In this document: positions 6,492 through 13,225 of the stretch, piece by piece
Numbering within the stretch: the stretch's first letter is position 1
Layout: the number at the start of each line of letters is the position of its first letter
From: CAZQGJ01 sp964592905
Lineage (GTDB): Bacteria; Patescibacteriota; UBA1384; CAYGGE01
Length of the DNA: 14,714 bases
Direction: 5' to 3'
Assembly (NCBI GenBank): GCA_964592905.1
Contig: CAZQGJ010000019.1
Coordinates: 1 to 14,714, forward strand
Made by a program: the position numbers and the translations under genes
The notes under the pieces: model-generated
Databases searched by the model: none
What the model saw: the letters and a program-made list of their open reading frames with translations, nothing else
Told to the model about the DNA's origin: nothing

Positions 6492-6977
6492 CTACCGAGG
6501 ACAGCAATACTTTGCCTCTGGTCCTCGAGCGGCAATAGCGGCTCCGTTCATGTAGTCGAACAAGTCAGCTAGCTTGATGCATTGCTCCTGAGGTGGTATC
6601 AGGCTGGCGTAATAATCAGTGTTTCGCCTCACCCAAACGATGAGACAGGGCAAGTAAAACCCGGACCAATCCCGGATTGCTAGGGCGATAGCCGCCTTGG
6701 CCGGCGTCAGCTCGCCCTTGTTCAGCCAGCCGATGACCAACTCTTCGAACGCGACAACTCTCGCATAGTTGGCGCCCATCTGAGTCAGCCGTGCCGACTC
6801 CTCTGAGGTGGGAGGGGTTAGTTGTTCGAAAGTCATTGCGACAGCGGTCATCGTCAGCTCAAAATAAGCGCGATTACTTGTCCGAACAGCGTCATTACCC
6901 CTGAGGGCTAGCTCAGCAAAGCGAACCAGGGCAATCAGAGAAATACCCAACGATAACGCTACCTTAGAGGCGCTCAC
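6492..6977 (-). CDS. Orphan protein A, Cys-rich, unknown function
   Basis: A 161-residue protein that I do not recognise. It has an amphipathic to hydrophobic N-terminal helix (about 6-26), further helix-prone segments at about 62-85 and 92-118 (the latter containing FYLPCLIVWVRR), and cysteines at 111, 133, 158 and 159, the last two as YCCPR at the C-terminus. Four cysteines contrast with the near absence of Cys in neighbouring genes. All five Lys codons are AAG. The start is GTG, chosen because AAGGA lies eight bases upstream and a near-consensus promoter lies at 7029-7057. The gene is a single-gene unit with its own promoter, leader hairpin and terminator, placed between rpsO and its partner pnp. 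Function unknown; possibly an acquired or fast-evolving gene. Confidence 0.7.
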   Translation of the reverse strand: MSASKVALSLGISLIALVRFAELALRGNDAVRTSNRAYFELTMTAVAMTFEQLTPPTSEESARLTQMGANYARVVAFEELVIGWLNKGELTPAKAAIALAIRDWSGFYLPCLIVWVRRNTDYYASLIPPQEQCIKLADLFDYMNGAAIAARGPEAKYCCPR

Positions 6978-7002
6978 GGTCTTGATCCTTGTTAAGGCTG
7001 AG

Positions 7003-7020
7003 CAAAGCCAGATTGCTTTG
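7003..7020 (-). promoter_or_regulatory. 5' leader hairpin of orphan A
   Basis: In minus-strand RNA, CAAAGC pairs with GCTTTG around a six-base loop (AATCTG). The 5' side is at 7020, two bases from the predicted start site, so the transcript would begin with a stem-loop, followed about 15 bases later by the AAGGA ribosome site. Confidence 0.4.
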
Positions 7021-7028
7021 TCACAGGC

Positions 7029-7057
7029 AATATAGCAAAATTATTGACAGATATCAA
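7029..7057 (-). promoter_or_regulatory. Promoter of orphan A
   Basis: Reading the minus strand: TTGATA (7052-7057), a 17-bp spacer and TATATT (7029-7034), each 5 of 6 matches. Predicted start near 7022, with a leader of about 45 bases to the GTG. Confidence 0.65.
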
Positions 7058-7080
7058 GCTGTGTTAGACATAAAATAGAA

Positions 7081-7106
7081 GTCCCCCGCCCAGATGGGCA
7101 GGGGAC
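7081..7106 (-). terminator. Terminator of the 7112-7690 gene
   Basis: A GC-rich hairpin five bases after the stop codon. GTCCCC (7081-7086) pairs with GGGGAC (7101-7106) and GCCC (7088-7091) with GGGC (7096-7099). The C7087/A7100 mismatch becomes a G-U pair in minus-strand RNA. The minus-strand tail is TTCTATTTTAT. The promoter of orphan A begins about 24 bases further on. Confidence 0.8.
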
Positions 7107-7111
7107 GACGG

Positions 7112-7690
7112 CTAGTTCAGCCAAGAGTGTGGTATTTGGATGTTTTGCCAGGGACGGACTGTTGCGAGACCTTCCGGGATCTCTGCTGGAGATCGTCGCT
7201 GATCTATAACCGCTTGCAGTAGTTCCTGCATTTCCTCTCTACTCAGACCGTCTCGACAAAGTGCCACGGAACACCCTGGAGCCGTACGAGGTGAAGTAAC
7301 TAGGGCGTAAGAATAATCTTCACCAAGCATAATCTCGACTTCCGCAAGCGTCCGCCTAAGCGAGTACTTCTTCGCCATCGTTAACGGCAAGATGTACCAG
7401 GGTGCACGACTTCGTAGCAACCTCAACAGGTACATGTCTAGGAGATTTTTACACGCATCGAGCTCATCTTTCGTGCATAGCCTGATGCAATCCATCACCT
7501 CTCTTAGACTTGACTCTACGATTTGCCTGGCAAGCTTTAGCTGATTGTCAGGTAGCGGCAATTCCAGCACCTCGATAGCAAACAAGAGCCTAGTCATAAC
7601 TCCGGTCAGCACAACATACCCGTTTCTACGACTGCTCCAACCCTCTTCTTCGATTAAAACAAGAGTACTATAGCGAATAACTTGCCTCAA
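7112..7690 (-). CDS. Orphan protein B, Cys-rich, unknown function
   Basis: A protein of up to 192 residues, not recognised. It is mainly helix-prone, with leucine-rich segments at about 33-45, 51-72 and 82-94, and five cysteines (68, 72, 80, 140 and 145). C68-x3-C72-x7-C80 lie on one helix-like stretch and C140-x4-C145 form a second pair. The start is uncertain. The TTG at 7690 gives the longest protein but has no ribosome site; GTG at 7612 and ATG at 7597 (GGAG two bases upstream) are alternatives, and the latter two fit a weak promoter at 7667-7695. It follows the ABC permease gene by 42 bases with no clear terminator, so read-through from the exporter operon is possible. It ends in its own terminator. 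Confidence 0.6.
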   Translation of the reverse strand: MRQVIRYSTLVLIEEEGWSSRRNGYVVLTGVMTRLLFAIEVLELPLPDNQLKLARQIVESSLREVMDCIRLCTKDELDACKNLLDMYLLRLLRSRAPWYILPLTMAKKYSLRRTLAEVEIMLGEDYSYALVTSPRTAPGCSVALCRDGLSREEMQELLQAVIDQRRSPAEIPEGLATVRPWQNIQIPHSWLN

Positions 7691-7695
7691 AACAA
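7667..7695 (-). promoter_or_regulatory. Possible promoter inside the 5' end of orphan B
   Basis: Minus strand: TTGTTT (7690-7695, 3 of 6), a 17-bp spacer and TATAGT (7667-7672, 5 of 6). If real, translation must begin at 7612 or 7597 instead of 7690. Confidence 0.25.
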
Positions 7696-7732
7696 GTGTC
7701 TTTATGCTTTGCGAGGCTATTGAACCGTGAAG

Positions 7733-9013
7733 TTATTCCGTCTTAAAGGTCTTGGCTGCTATTAGATATGAAAAGATCGCCCAACCTAGCATGCCGAGGA
7801 TATACGGCCAAACTTCGAATAAACCCAGGCCCTCAATCGAGACTTTACGCAGGGCAATATTTAGGTAGCTTAGCGGCAGATTATTGCCGATCAGCCGCAC
7901 TGTGGCCGGCATATCATCGATTGGAAAGAAAACGCCAGAGAGTAGGAACTGTGGCAAGTTAAAGATATTCAAAGCGATTGGCAGGGTATTTTCATCTTTA
8001 GCTAGATTAGAGATCAGGATACCAAAGCCAACAAAGGTCAGAATCCCCAAGAACGAGAGGACGAGCATCGATAACCCGCTCATCCAGCCATCCTGGAGGG
8101 TAAAGTCAAAAGCGAGTACGCCAATCACGATGATCGCGGCAGCTTGGAGCACAGCCTGAAAGGAGCGGCTTAAGACCAGCGCCAGGACAAACTGAATTGG
8201 GCGGACGGTGGTGGCAAAGATACGCTTGAGTACTAGGGTTTCGCGAAGCGTAATCATGCCAAAGGCCACTCCAAAGGTAGCCAGCGAGAGCAGTGAAAAG
8301 CCGATCTGTCCCGGTAGGGCAAAATCGATATAGCGAAACTCCTTGCCAGAGATCTCGGCCGCTTCGACCCGAAAAGGCAACGGACCGGTCGTCAGAGTAG
8401 CTAAGTTGAGTTGGCTCAAAAGTCCGTTGACCAGGCTCGTCGCTTGGGCCTTGCCCTGCGGGCTACTATTACTAGTTAAGAGTTTAATTTGTGTAGTGGC
8501 TGGCTCAACAGGTAAAACGATACCGGCCAGTTTGTCTTGGCTAAGACGCTTCTCTAAGTCGGCCTGTGACTCCTTGACTAGCTCCAAAGGAGAGTCCGGC
8601 TGATTGGCTAAGCTAGTCAGTGCCTCGACGACACGGTTGTCGGCCATCGCCGACTGGATGCTGCTATCGGTCGGTAAACCGATCTTAATCCGGTTGCCAT
8701 CGCTACCCAGGAGGCCAAAGACGGCCACAAAAACTAATGGAAAGACAAAGCTAAAGAACAGCCCGACCTTGTTTTTGAGGCTGGCTCGGAGCGTATATTT
8801 AGTCAGCCCAGCCACGACAGACCAGAATCTCGGGCGGGGTGCCACAGTCTGGCCACCGGTTTGACCGTCAGCCATAATCTTGGGCTGGTCCATCACGGCG
8901 GCCGTTTCGGTGGCCACCTCGGCTAAATTAGCCTTGGCTCTCGCCTCGATCTCGCCTCGGTGCTGGCTCTGCGAAGAAGGAACTTTTGATTTTGAGTGGT
9001 CTTTTTTAGGCAT
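7733..9013 (-). CDS. ABC-2 type exporter, permease subunit
   Basis: A 426-residue permease with six predicted membrane segments (about 84-102, 234-255, 277-301, 313-335, 344-363 and 402-420). A large extracytoplasmic domain lies between TM1 and TM2 (about 104-230), as in the longer ABC-2 (YhgE/DrrB-like) exporters. The segment NLPQFLLSGVFFPIDDMPATVRLIGNNLPLSYL (352-384) in its parts LSGVFFP and NNLPLSYL is typical of this family. An unusual hydrophilic extension of about 60 residues precedes the first amphipathic helix. The ATG has GAGG four bases upstream and begins nine bases after the ATPase stop, so the two form a transporter operon. The substrate cannot be told; drugs, lipids or wall precursors are typical. 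No cysteines. Confidence 0.88.
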   Translation of the reverse strand: MPKKDHSKSKVPSSQSQHRGEIEARAKANLAEVATETAAVMDQPKIMADGQTGGQTVAPRPRFWSVVAGLTKYTLRASLKNKVGLFFSFVFPLVFVAVFGLLGSDGNRIKIGLPTDSSIQSAMADNRVVEALTSLANQPDSPLELVKESQADLEKRLSQDKLAGIVLPVEPATTQIKLLTSNSSPQGKAQATSLVNGLLSQLNLATLTTGPLPFRVEAAEISGKEFRYIDFALPGQIGFSLLSLATFGVAFGMITLRETLVLKRIFATTVRPIQFVLALVLSRSFQAVLQAAAIIVIGVLAFDFTLQDGWMSGLSMLVLSFLGILTFVGFGILISNLAKDENTLPIALNIFNLPQFLLSGVFFPIDDMPATVRLIGNNLPLSYLNIALRKVSIEGLGLFEVWPYILGMLGWAIFSYLIAAKTFKTE

Positions 9014-9022
9014 ATATCCTCA

Positions 9023-9781
9023 CTATATCTCGCGCAGGCCATGGCCGGTCAGGTCAAGAAAAACATCTTCGAGCGTGGCCGGCTTGACTTCGGTATGGCG
9101 GGTAAAGCCACGTTTTAACAGATCGCTAATTAATTGACTAGGGGTGCCTTCGGCGATGAGCTGACCGTGATCCATAATCGCCAGCCGATCGCAGAGCTGT
9201 TCGGCCTCGTCCATATAATGAGTAGTGATGACGATAGTGACGCCGCGCGCCTTGATCTGACGAATAACCTCCCAGAGATTGATCCGGGCCTGGGGATCGA
9301 GTCCGGTGGTTGGCTCATCGAGAAAGATGATTTTAGGTTGGTTGATTAAAGTCGTAGCTAAAGAGAAGCGCTGTTTCTGTCCGCCAGACATGGCCGTGAA
9401 AACACTCTTGGCCTTGTCCTCGAGGTTGAACATTGCCAACATCGCCAGTGGTTGAACTGTGACGCCATACATCACGCCGAACATTTCGAGTAACTCTACT
9501 AGATTAAGATAGGGATAAAAGCCGGCTGACTGTAACTGAATACCGATCCGCTGCTTGATCTCCTCGGCATTATCGGCGGCTGATAGACCATCGACAGTAA
9601 TCTGGCCGCTGGTTGGCTTTTTGAGCGTTTCGATCATCTCGAGTGTCGTCGTCTTACCAGCCCCGTTCGGCCCGAGTAGGCCAAAGATCTCACCGCTCTC
9701 AACAGAAAAAGAGATATCGTTGACGGCGGTCATCGAGCCGTAGCGTTTAACGAGATTTTTCACTGTAATAATTGCCGACAT
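9023..9781 (-). CDS. ABC exporter, ATP-binding subunit
   Basis: A 252-residue ATPase with all motifs intact: Walker A GPNGAGKTT (37-45), Q-loop around Gln82-Gln84 (GIQLQSAG), signature MSGGQKQR (131-138), Walker B IIFLDEP (151-157), D-loop GLDP (160-163) and H-loop His188 in ITTHYMDEAE. It hydrolyses ATP at the inner face of the membrane to drive the ABC-2 permease encoded nine bases downstream. The sequence type matches CcmA/DrrA-like exporters. The start is supported by AAGGA four bases upstream, and a promoter lies at 9808-9838. It is transcribed divergently from pnp across a 108-base gap. Confidence 0.95.
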   Translation of the reverse strand: MSAIITVKNLVKRYGSMTAVNDISFSVESGEIFGLLGPNGAGKTTTLEMIETLKKPTSGQITVDGLSAADNAEEIKQRIGIQLQSAGFYPYLNLVELLEMFGVMYGVTVQPLAMLAMFNLEDKAKSVFTAMSGGQKQRFSLATTLINQPKIIFLDEPTTGLDPQARINLWEVIRQIKARGVTIVITTHYMDEAEQLCDRLAIMDHGQLIAEGTPSQLISDLLKRGFTRHTEVKPATLEDVFLDLTGHGLREI

Positions 9782-9791
9782 AGATTCCTTT

Positions 9792-9802
9792 TTCAGCCTG
9801 AA
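9792..9802 (-). promoter_or_regulatory. Small 5' leader hairpin of the exporter operon
   Basis: Minus strand: TTCA and TGAA pair around a GGC loop, beginning five bases after the -10 box. The stem is only four base pairs, so it is weak alone; it is listed because the same placement recurs at other promoters here. Confidence 0.25.
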
Positions 9803-9807
9803 CTCTC

Positions 9808-9838
9808 ATTATAGACACGATAGCCTCACCCTAGTCAA
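9808..9838 (-). promoter_or_regulatory. Promoter of the ABC exporter operon
   Basis: Minus strand: TTGACT (9833-9838, 5 of 6) and a perfect TATAAT (9808-9813), with a longer than usual 19-bp spacer. Predicted start near 9801. Confidence 0.55.
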
Positions 9839-9889
9839 GGGCAGATTTTTCTGGTAAAGTCAAAGCACAATTAGAAAGAGGTTCTCTGT

Positions 9890-12199
9890 ATGGAAAAAAC
9901 TCCCCATTCCACTCAAATTAACTTTGCCGGCCGCTCGCTTAAACTCGAAACCGGTAAGTTCGCCAATCTCGCCGATGGCGCCATCACCGTCACTTACGGT
10001 GAAACGGTAGTTTTAGCGACCGCTGTCGTCAGCAGCGCTCCGCGGGACGGCATCGATTATTTCCCTCTGATGGTCGACTACGAAGAGCGGCTCTACGCAG
10101 CTGGTAAGATCTCGGGCTCTCGCTTTATTAAACGCGAAGGTCGTCCCAGCGAAGCGGCAGTGCTTAATGCCCGCCTGATCGATCGACCGCTCCGTCCGCT
10201 CTTTCCTAAACAGTTCAAGAACGATGTTCAGGTCATTTGCACTATTCTATCTTATGATGAGGATAGCGATCCGGATATTATCGCCATTGTTGGCGCCTCG
10301 GCAGCTGTCTTGCAGACACGCGCTCCGTTCGCAGGCCCGGTTGCCGCTACTCGCATCGGTTTAATCTCGGCTGCGGCAATACAGGCCGATCCCAAACTTG
10401 GCGCGCTCAATAATCTCTCTCCAGAGACAGTTAGCCACCTGGGTCAACCGCACTACTTAGTCGTCAATCCGAGCGCCAGCCAACGCGCCATCTCTGAACT
10501 AGACTTAGTGATCGCCGGCACGATGGAACGGCTCAATATGATCGAAGCGGGAGCCAATCAAGTCAGCGAAGCAATTATGATTCAGGCCATGAGCTGGGGT
10601 CAACAAGAGCTACAGGCCCTCTGTCAGATTCAACTCGAGTTTAACCAACCCGACAAAATCGTGGTGGATTACGATGCCGAAAAGCTCATCTGGCAGGCCG
10701 TCAGCGATCTAGTCGGTAGCCCGATTAACGAGGCGATCCTCATTCGTGAAAAAGCCAGTCGAGAAACCGCCTTGGATATGCTGCTTAATCAGGTTCAGGC
10801 TGGACTTGAAGGCAAATTTAAACAGTCAGAGCTAGCTTCGACCTTTCAAGCGATTGTCGAAAGTCGGGTCCGACAGGCAATCCTTGCCGGTCACCGACCG
10901 GACGGTCGTCAGGTCACCGAAGTCCGACAGATTAGTAGCGAAGTTGGACTATTGCCACGCACTCATGGTTCGGCACTCTTCACTCGAGGCCAAACGCAGG
11001 CCCTGACCATCGCCACCCTGGGTGGACCGGGCGAACAGCAGATGATCGACACCATGGAGCTCGAGGGCGAAAAGCGCTACATGCATCACTATAACTTTCC
11101 TCCTTATTCGGTTGGTGAGGTCAAGCCAATGCGCGGCGCCAGTCGTCGCGACATCGGTCACGGTGCTCTCGCCGAACGAGCCCTGATTCCAGTTTTGCCC
11201 GACGCCGAGTCCTTTCCTTATACTATCCGCTTAGGCTCCGAGATCCTGGCCAGCAACGGTAGCTCGAGTATGGCCGCTACCTGTGGCTCGACCCTAGCCC
11301 TGATGGATGCCGGTGTGCCGATCAAGGCTCCCGTAGCCGGAATCGCCATCGGTTTAATCACCGAATCAGCCTCTGGTAAGCGCGAGAAATCAGCCCCGAT
11401 CGACCGTTATCAAGTTTTGACCGACATTCAAGGCATCGAAGACTTTGCTGGCGACATGGATTTCAAAGTTGCTGGTACAGCCGCTGGTGTTACAGCTATT
11501 CAAATGGATACTAAGCTAGCTGGTTTGAGCCCCGAGATCATCCAAGAGGCGATGGACCAGGCTCATCAGGCCCGCCTAGGTATTCTAGAGAAGATGCGTC
11601 AAACGATTGCCGCACCTCGAGCCGAGCTCTCGCCTTATGCGACACGCATTATCTCGATTCAGATCCCAATCGACAAGATTGGCACCCTGATTGGCCCAGG
11701 CGGTAAAAATATTAAAAAGATCATCGATTCAGCCGGTGGCAAAGAGCTCGTCAATGTCGACATCGACGACAACGGCTTGGTCGCCATTAGCTCAACCGAT
11801 ACCGCTGCCGCCGAACAGGTTCGCTCGATTATCGAAGCGATGACCAAAGAGTTCAAAATCGGCGAGATCTACCAAGGTCCAATCCTCGAGATTATTAAAG
11901 ACCGCAATAGCGGTAAAGAGATCGGCGCCATTGTCGAATTAGCTCCGGGCAAAGATGGCATGGTGCATATTTCAGAAGTCGCTAACGAGCGCATTCCAAC
12001 CGTCAGCTCGGTTGTCAAAGTAGGTCAAGTCGTTAAGGTCAAGGTCGTGGCCGTCGATCCAGAGCGTGGTCGTATCTCACTCTCGATTCGACAGGCGATG
12101 TTGCCAGCCCAAGAAAATCAGACTCAAGATCGAACTCAAGAACGATCAACTGCCGATCCGGCTGGCGACGGACTGCAAGCTATACCTGAGATCGAATAA
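9890..12199 (+). CDS. pnp: Polyribonucleotide nucleotidyltransferase (PNPase)
   Basis: A 769-residue protein with the complete PNPase layout: RNase PH-like domain 1 (about 12-145), a helical linker domain (about 240-320), RNase PH-like domain 2 (about 325-560), a KH domain (about 583-650, with GPGG at 602-605) and an S1 domain (about 656-735). A polar tail (737-769) follows and makes it somewhat longer than the roughly 700-residue norm. Asp518, Asp524 and Lys526 (in EDFAGDMDFKVAGT) match the catalytic residues of the E. coli enzyme. PNPase degrades RNA 3' to 5' using phosphate and can add tails in reverse. The start has AAAGAGG eight bases upstream; TGG-TAAAGT at about 9852-9860 could be an extended -10 but is weak. 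It is normally next to rpsO; here the pair is split. Confidence 0.97.
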   Translation: MEKTPHSTQINFAGRSLKLETGKFANLADGAITVTYGETVVLATAVVSSAPRDGIDYFPLMVDYEERLYAAGKISGSRFIKREGRPSEAAVLNARLIDRPLRPLFPKQFKNDVQVICTILSYDEDSDPDIIAIVGASAAVLQTRAPFAGPVAATRIGLISAAAIQADPKLGALNNLSPETVSHLGQPHYLVVNPSASQRAISELDLVIAGTMERLNMIEAGANQVSEAIMIQAMSWGQQELQALCQIQLEFNQPDKIVVDYDAEKLIWQAVSDLVGSPINEAILIREKASRETALDMLLNQVQAGLEGKFKQSELASTFQAIVESRVRQAILAGHRPDGRQVTEVRQISSEVGLLPRTHGSALFTRGQTQALTIATLGGPGEQQMIDTMELEGEKRYMHHYNFPPYSVGEVKPMRGASRRDIGHGALAERALIPVLPDAESFPYTIRLGSEILASNGSSSMAATCGSTLALMDAGVPIKAPVAGIAIGLITESASGKREKSAPIDRYQVLTDIQGIEDFAGDMDFKVAGTAAGVTAIQMDTKLAGLSPEIIQEAMDQAHQARLGILEKMRQTIAAPRAELSPYATRIISIQIPIDKIGTLIGPGGKNIKKIIDSAGGKELVNVDIDDNGLVAISSTDTAAAEQVRSIIEAMTKEFKIGEIYQGPILEIIKDRNSGKEIGAIVELAPGKDGMVHISEVANERIPTVSSVVKVGQVVKVKVVAVDPERGRISLSIRQAMLPAQENQTQDRTQERSTADPAGDGLQAIPEIE

Positions 12200-12231
12200 C
12201 AATCTGTCTCGACTAGGCTGTCAAGATATGT

Positions 12232-12269
12232 AAAGCCCCTGGTTCCGCTTCTGCGAAACCAGGGACTTT
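12232..12269. terminator. Shared hairpin after pnp and the 12275-12769 gene
   Basis: AAAG, CCCTGGTT and CGC (12232-12248) pair with GCG, AACCAGGG and CTTT (12253-12269) around a TTCT loop. Both mismatches, C12236/A12265 and C12245/A12256, turn into G-U pairs in minus-strand RNA, so it suits the minus-strand gene ending five bases away. U-tracts are short on both sides (CTTTCGTCTCT plus, CTTTACATATCTT minus). It probably also ends pnp. Confidence 0.75.
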
Positions 12270-12274
12270 CGTCT

Positions 12275-12769
12275 CTACTCGGGAACCTCACTTGCGAGTG
12301 GGTGCGGATAATCGACCACGGTCATCGGGATGATCGCAATCAGCCCAACTTCGAAGGTCGAATCAAGCTCCATTACCTTATCAGTTTGAAGGTCGTATAG
12401 ACCTACGAACATTTCGTCGGTAGGATCCAGCACCAAGATATATCGGACGCCCTGCTGAACGAAGATCGATCTGAACCTATCGGTGAAGTAGCCTACCTCA
12501 TCAAGGTAAGGCAAGGTGGCAGTTGTTTCCACTAAGGGAAAAATCGGAACGAAGTTGCAGAAGCAGATATCGTTCGGGTTGGCGTAACACCAGCGTGTGG
12601 GCAAGAGATGCTGGTCCACAAGTGACTTACCGGAGACAAAGATGTCATCTTCTGAGATCTTGAACTGTGAGAAAAATCGACTCCTAGCAACAATCTGGCG
12701 CGCAAGCTCCGTCTGATCCTTCTGGGTCTCCTCCAAAGGAGATGTCCAGCGAATTATCATCGTAACCAT
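12275..12769 (-). CDS. Orphan protein C, possibly Uma2-like fold
   Basis: A 164-residue protein. No confident family match, but residues 61-130 follow the pattern of Uma2/DUF820 proteins, which have a PD-(D/E)xK nuclease fold. These are NPNDICF (64-70), Glu81 after a hydrophobic run, Asp97 in YFTDRFRSIF, then GVRYILVLDPTDE (107-119) and a final strand VGLYDL (122-127). The usual Lys of that family is not evident, so nuclease activity is doubtful. Cysteines are at 61, 69 and 71. The ATG has GAGGG seven bases upstream and a near-consensus promoter at 12814-12842; a second in-frame ATG lies three codons in. It is a single-gene unit between pnp and the receiver gene, with its own promoter and terminator. 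Confidence 0.7.
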   Translation of the reverse strand: MVTMIIRWTSPLEETQKDQTELARQIVARSRFFSQFKISEDDIFVSGKSLVDQHLLPTRWCYANPNDICFCNFVPIFPLVETTATLPYLDEVGYFTDRFRSIFVQQGVRYILVLDPTDEMFVGLYDLQTDKVMELDSTFEVGLIAIIPMTVVDYPHPLASEVPE

Positions 12770-12793
12770 TAAGGTACCCTCATCGTCAACAAG

Positions 12794-12807
12794 GTCGCCG
12801 ATGCGAC
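12794..12807 (-). promoter_or_regulatory. 5' leader hairpin of orphan C
   Basis: Minus strand: GTCGC pairs with GCGAC around an ATCG loop. Its 5' base, 12807, is the predicted first transcribed base, so the mRNA would start with this stem-loop, ahead of the GAGGG ribosome site. Confidence 0.4.
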
Positions 12808-12813
12808 AGACGA

Positions 12814-12842
12814 ATTATCGCAAATTAATAGCAAAAAGTCAA
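12814..12842 (-). promoter_or_regulatory. Promoter of orphan C
   Basis: Minus strand: TTGACT (12837-12842, 5 of 6), a 17-bp spacer and GATAAT (12814-12819, 5 of 6). The -35 box contains the TGA stop codon of the receiver gene. Confidence 0.65.
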
Positions 12843-13225
12843 GAGTTAGGTGAAGAGAAGTTCTTTAGCCAAGTCACCAAACGACCATCACTTAGCGCCT
12901 GCTTATTAAAGACCTGCTTAACTAAAGGGTGATGGCTAGCGGCAACGATGGCTGGGTCTTCGGGGCCAAGCGCCGAAACAATAACCACTGGAATCGAGGC
13001 TAGTTGTGTTAGCTGACTCAACTTTTCTAAAAACTGCTGGCCGTTCATTTCGGGTAACATAAAATCTAAAATGATCAGCTGCGGTAAGGGTTTTAAGGTA
13101 GAAAGAGCTGACAAGGCACTGCCACCATCGCCAAAGGAGATCTGACGAAAGCCGGCATGGGTTAGTAATTCTTGATAAAGTTGGCGTAAATCGAGATCGT
13201 CCTCGATCACCATTATGCCGGTCAT
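12839..13225 (-). CDS. Stand-alone response-regulator receiver domain
   Basis: A 128-residue protein made of one CheY-like receiver domain and nothing else. The acidic pocket is Glu8-Asp9-Asp10, the phosphoacceptor is Asp54 in IILDFMLPEMNG, the switch residue is Ser84 in VVIVSA, and the conserved Lys is Lys108 in VFNKQ. Such proteins relay phosphate from a histidine kinase to a partner; no kinase or output domain is encoded in this window. The start codon overlaps the stop of a 37-residue membrane peptide gene (ATGA), and there is no independent ribosome site, so translation is probably coupled. Its own TGA stop lies inside the -35 box of the next gene. No terminator is visible downstream. 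Confidence 0.9.
   Translation of the reverse strand: MTGIMVIEDDLDLRQLYQELLTHAGFRQISFGDGGSALSALSTLKPLPQLIILDFMLPEMNGQQFLEKLSQLTQLASIPVVIVSALGPEDPAIVAASHHPLVKQVFNKQALSDGRLVTWLKNFSSPNS

Noticed and set aside
6430..7106. Hairpins next to orphan genes as integron attC sites
   Set aside because: No paired attC core sites with the GTT triplet layout and no integrase; T-rich tails fit ordinary terminators.
9130..9318. Minus-strand frame inside the ATPase gene
   Set aside because: It runs in another frame across the Walker B and signature region; the ATPase reading is certain.
7768..9743. Plus-strand open frames opposite the ABC exporter genes
   Set aside because: Antisense shadows of two genes with intact family motifs; no promoter or ribosome site.
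10949..11161. Antisense frames in pnp (10949-11161 and 11659-11856)
   Set aside because: Shadows of conserved PNPase domains.
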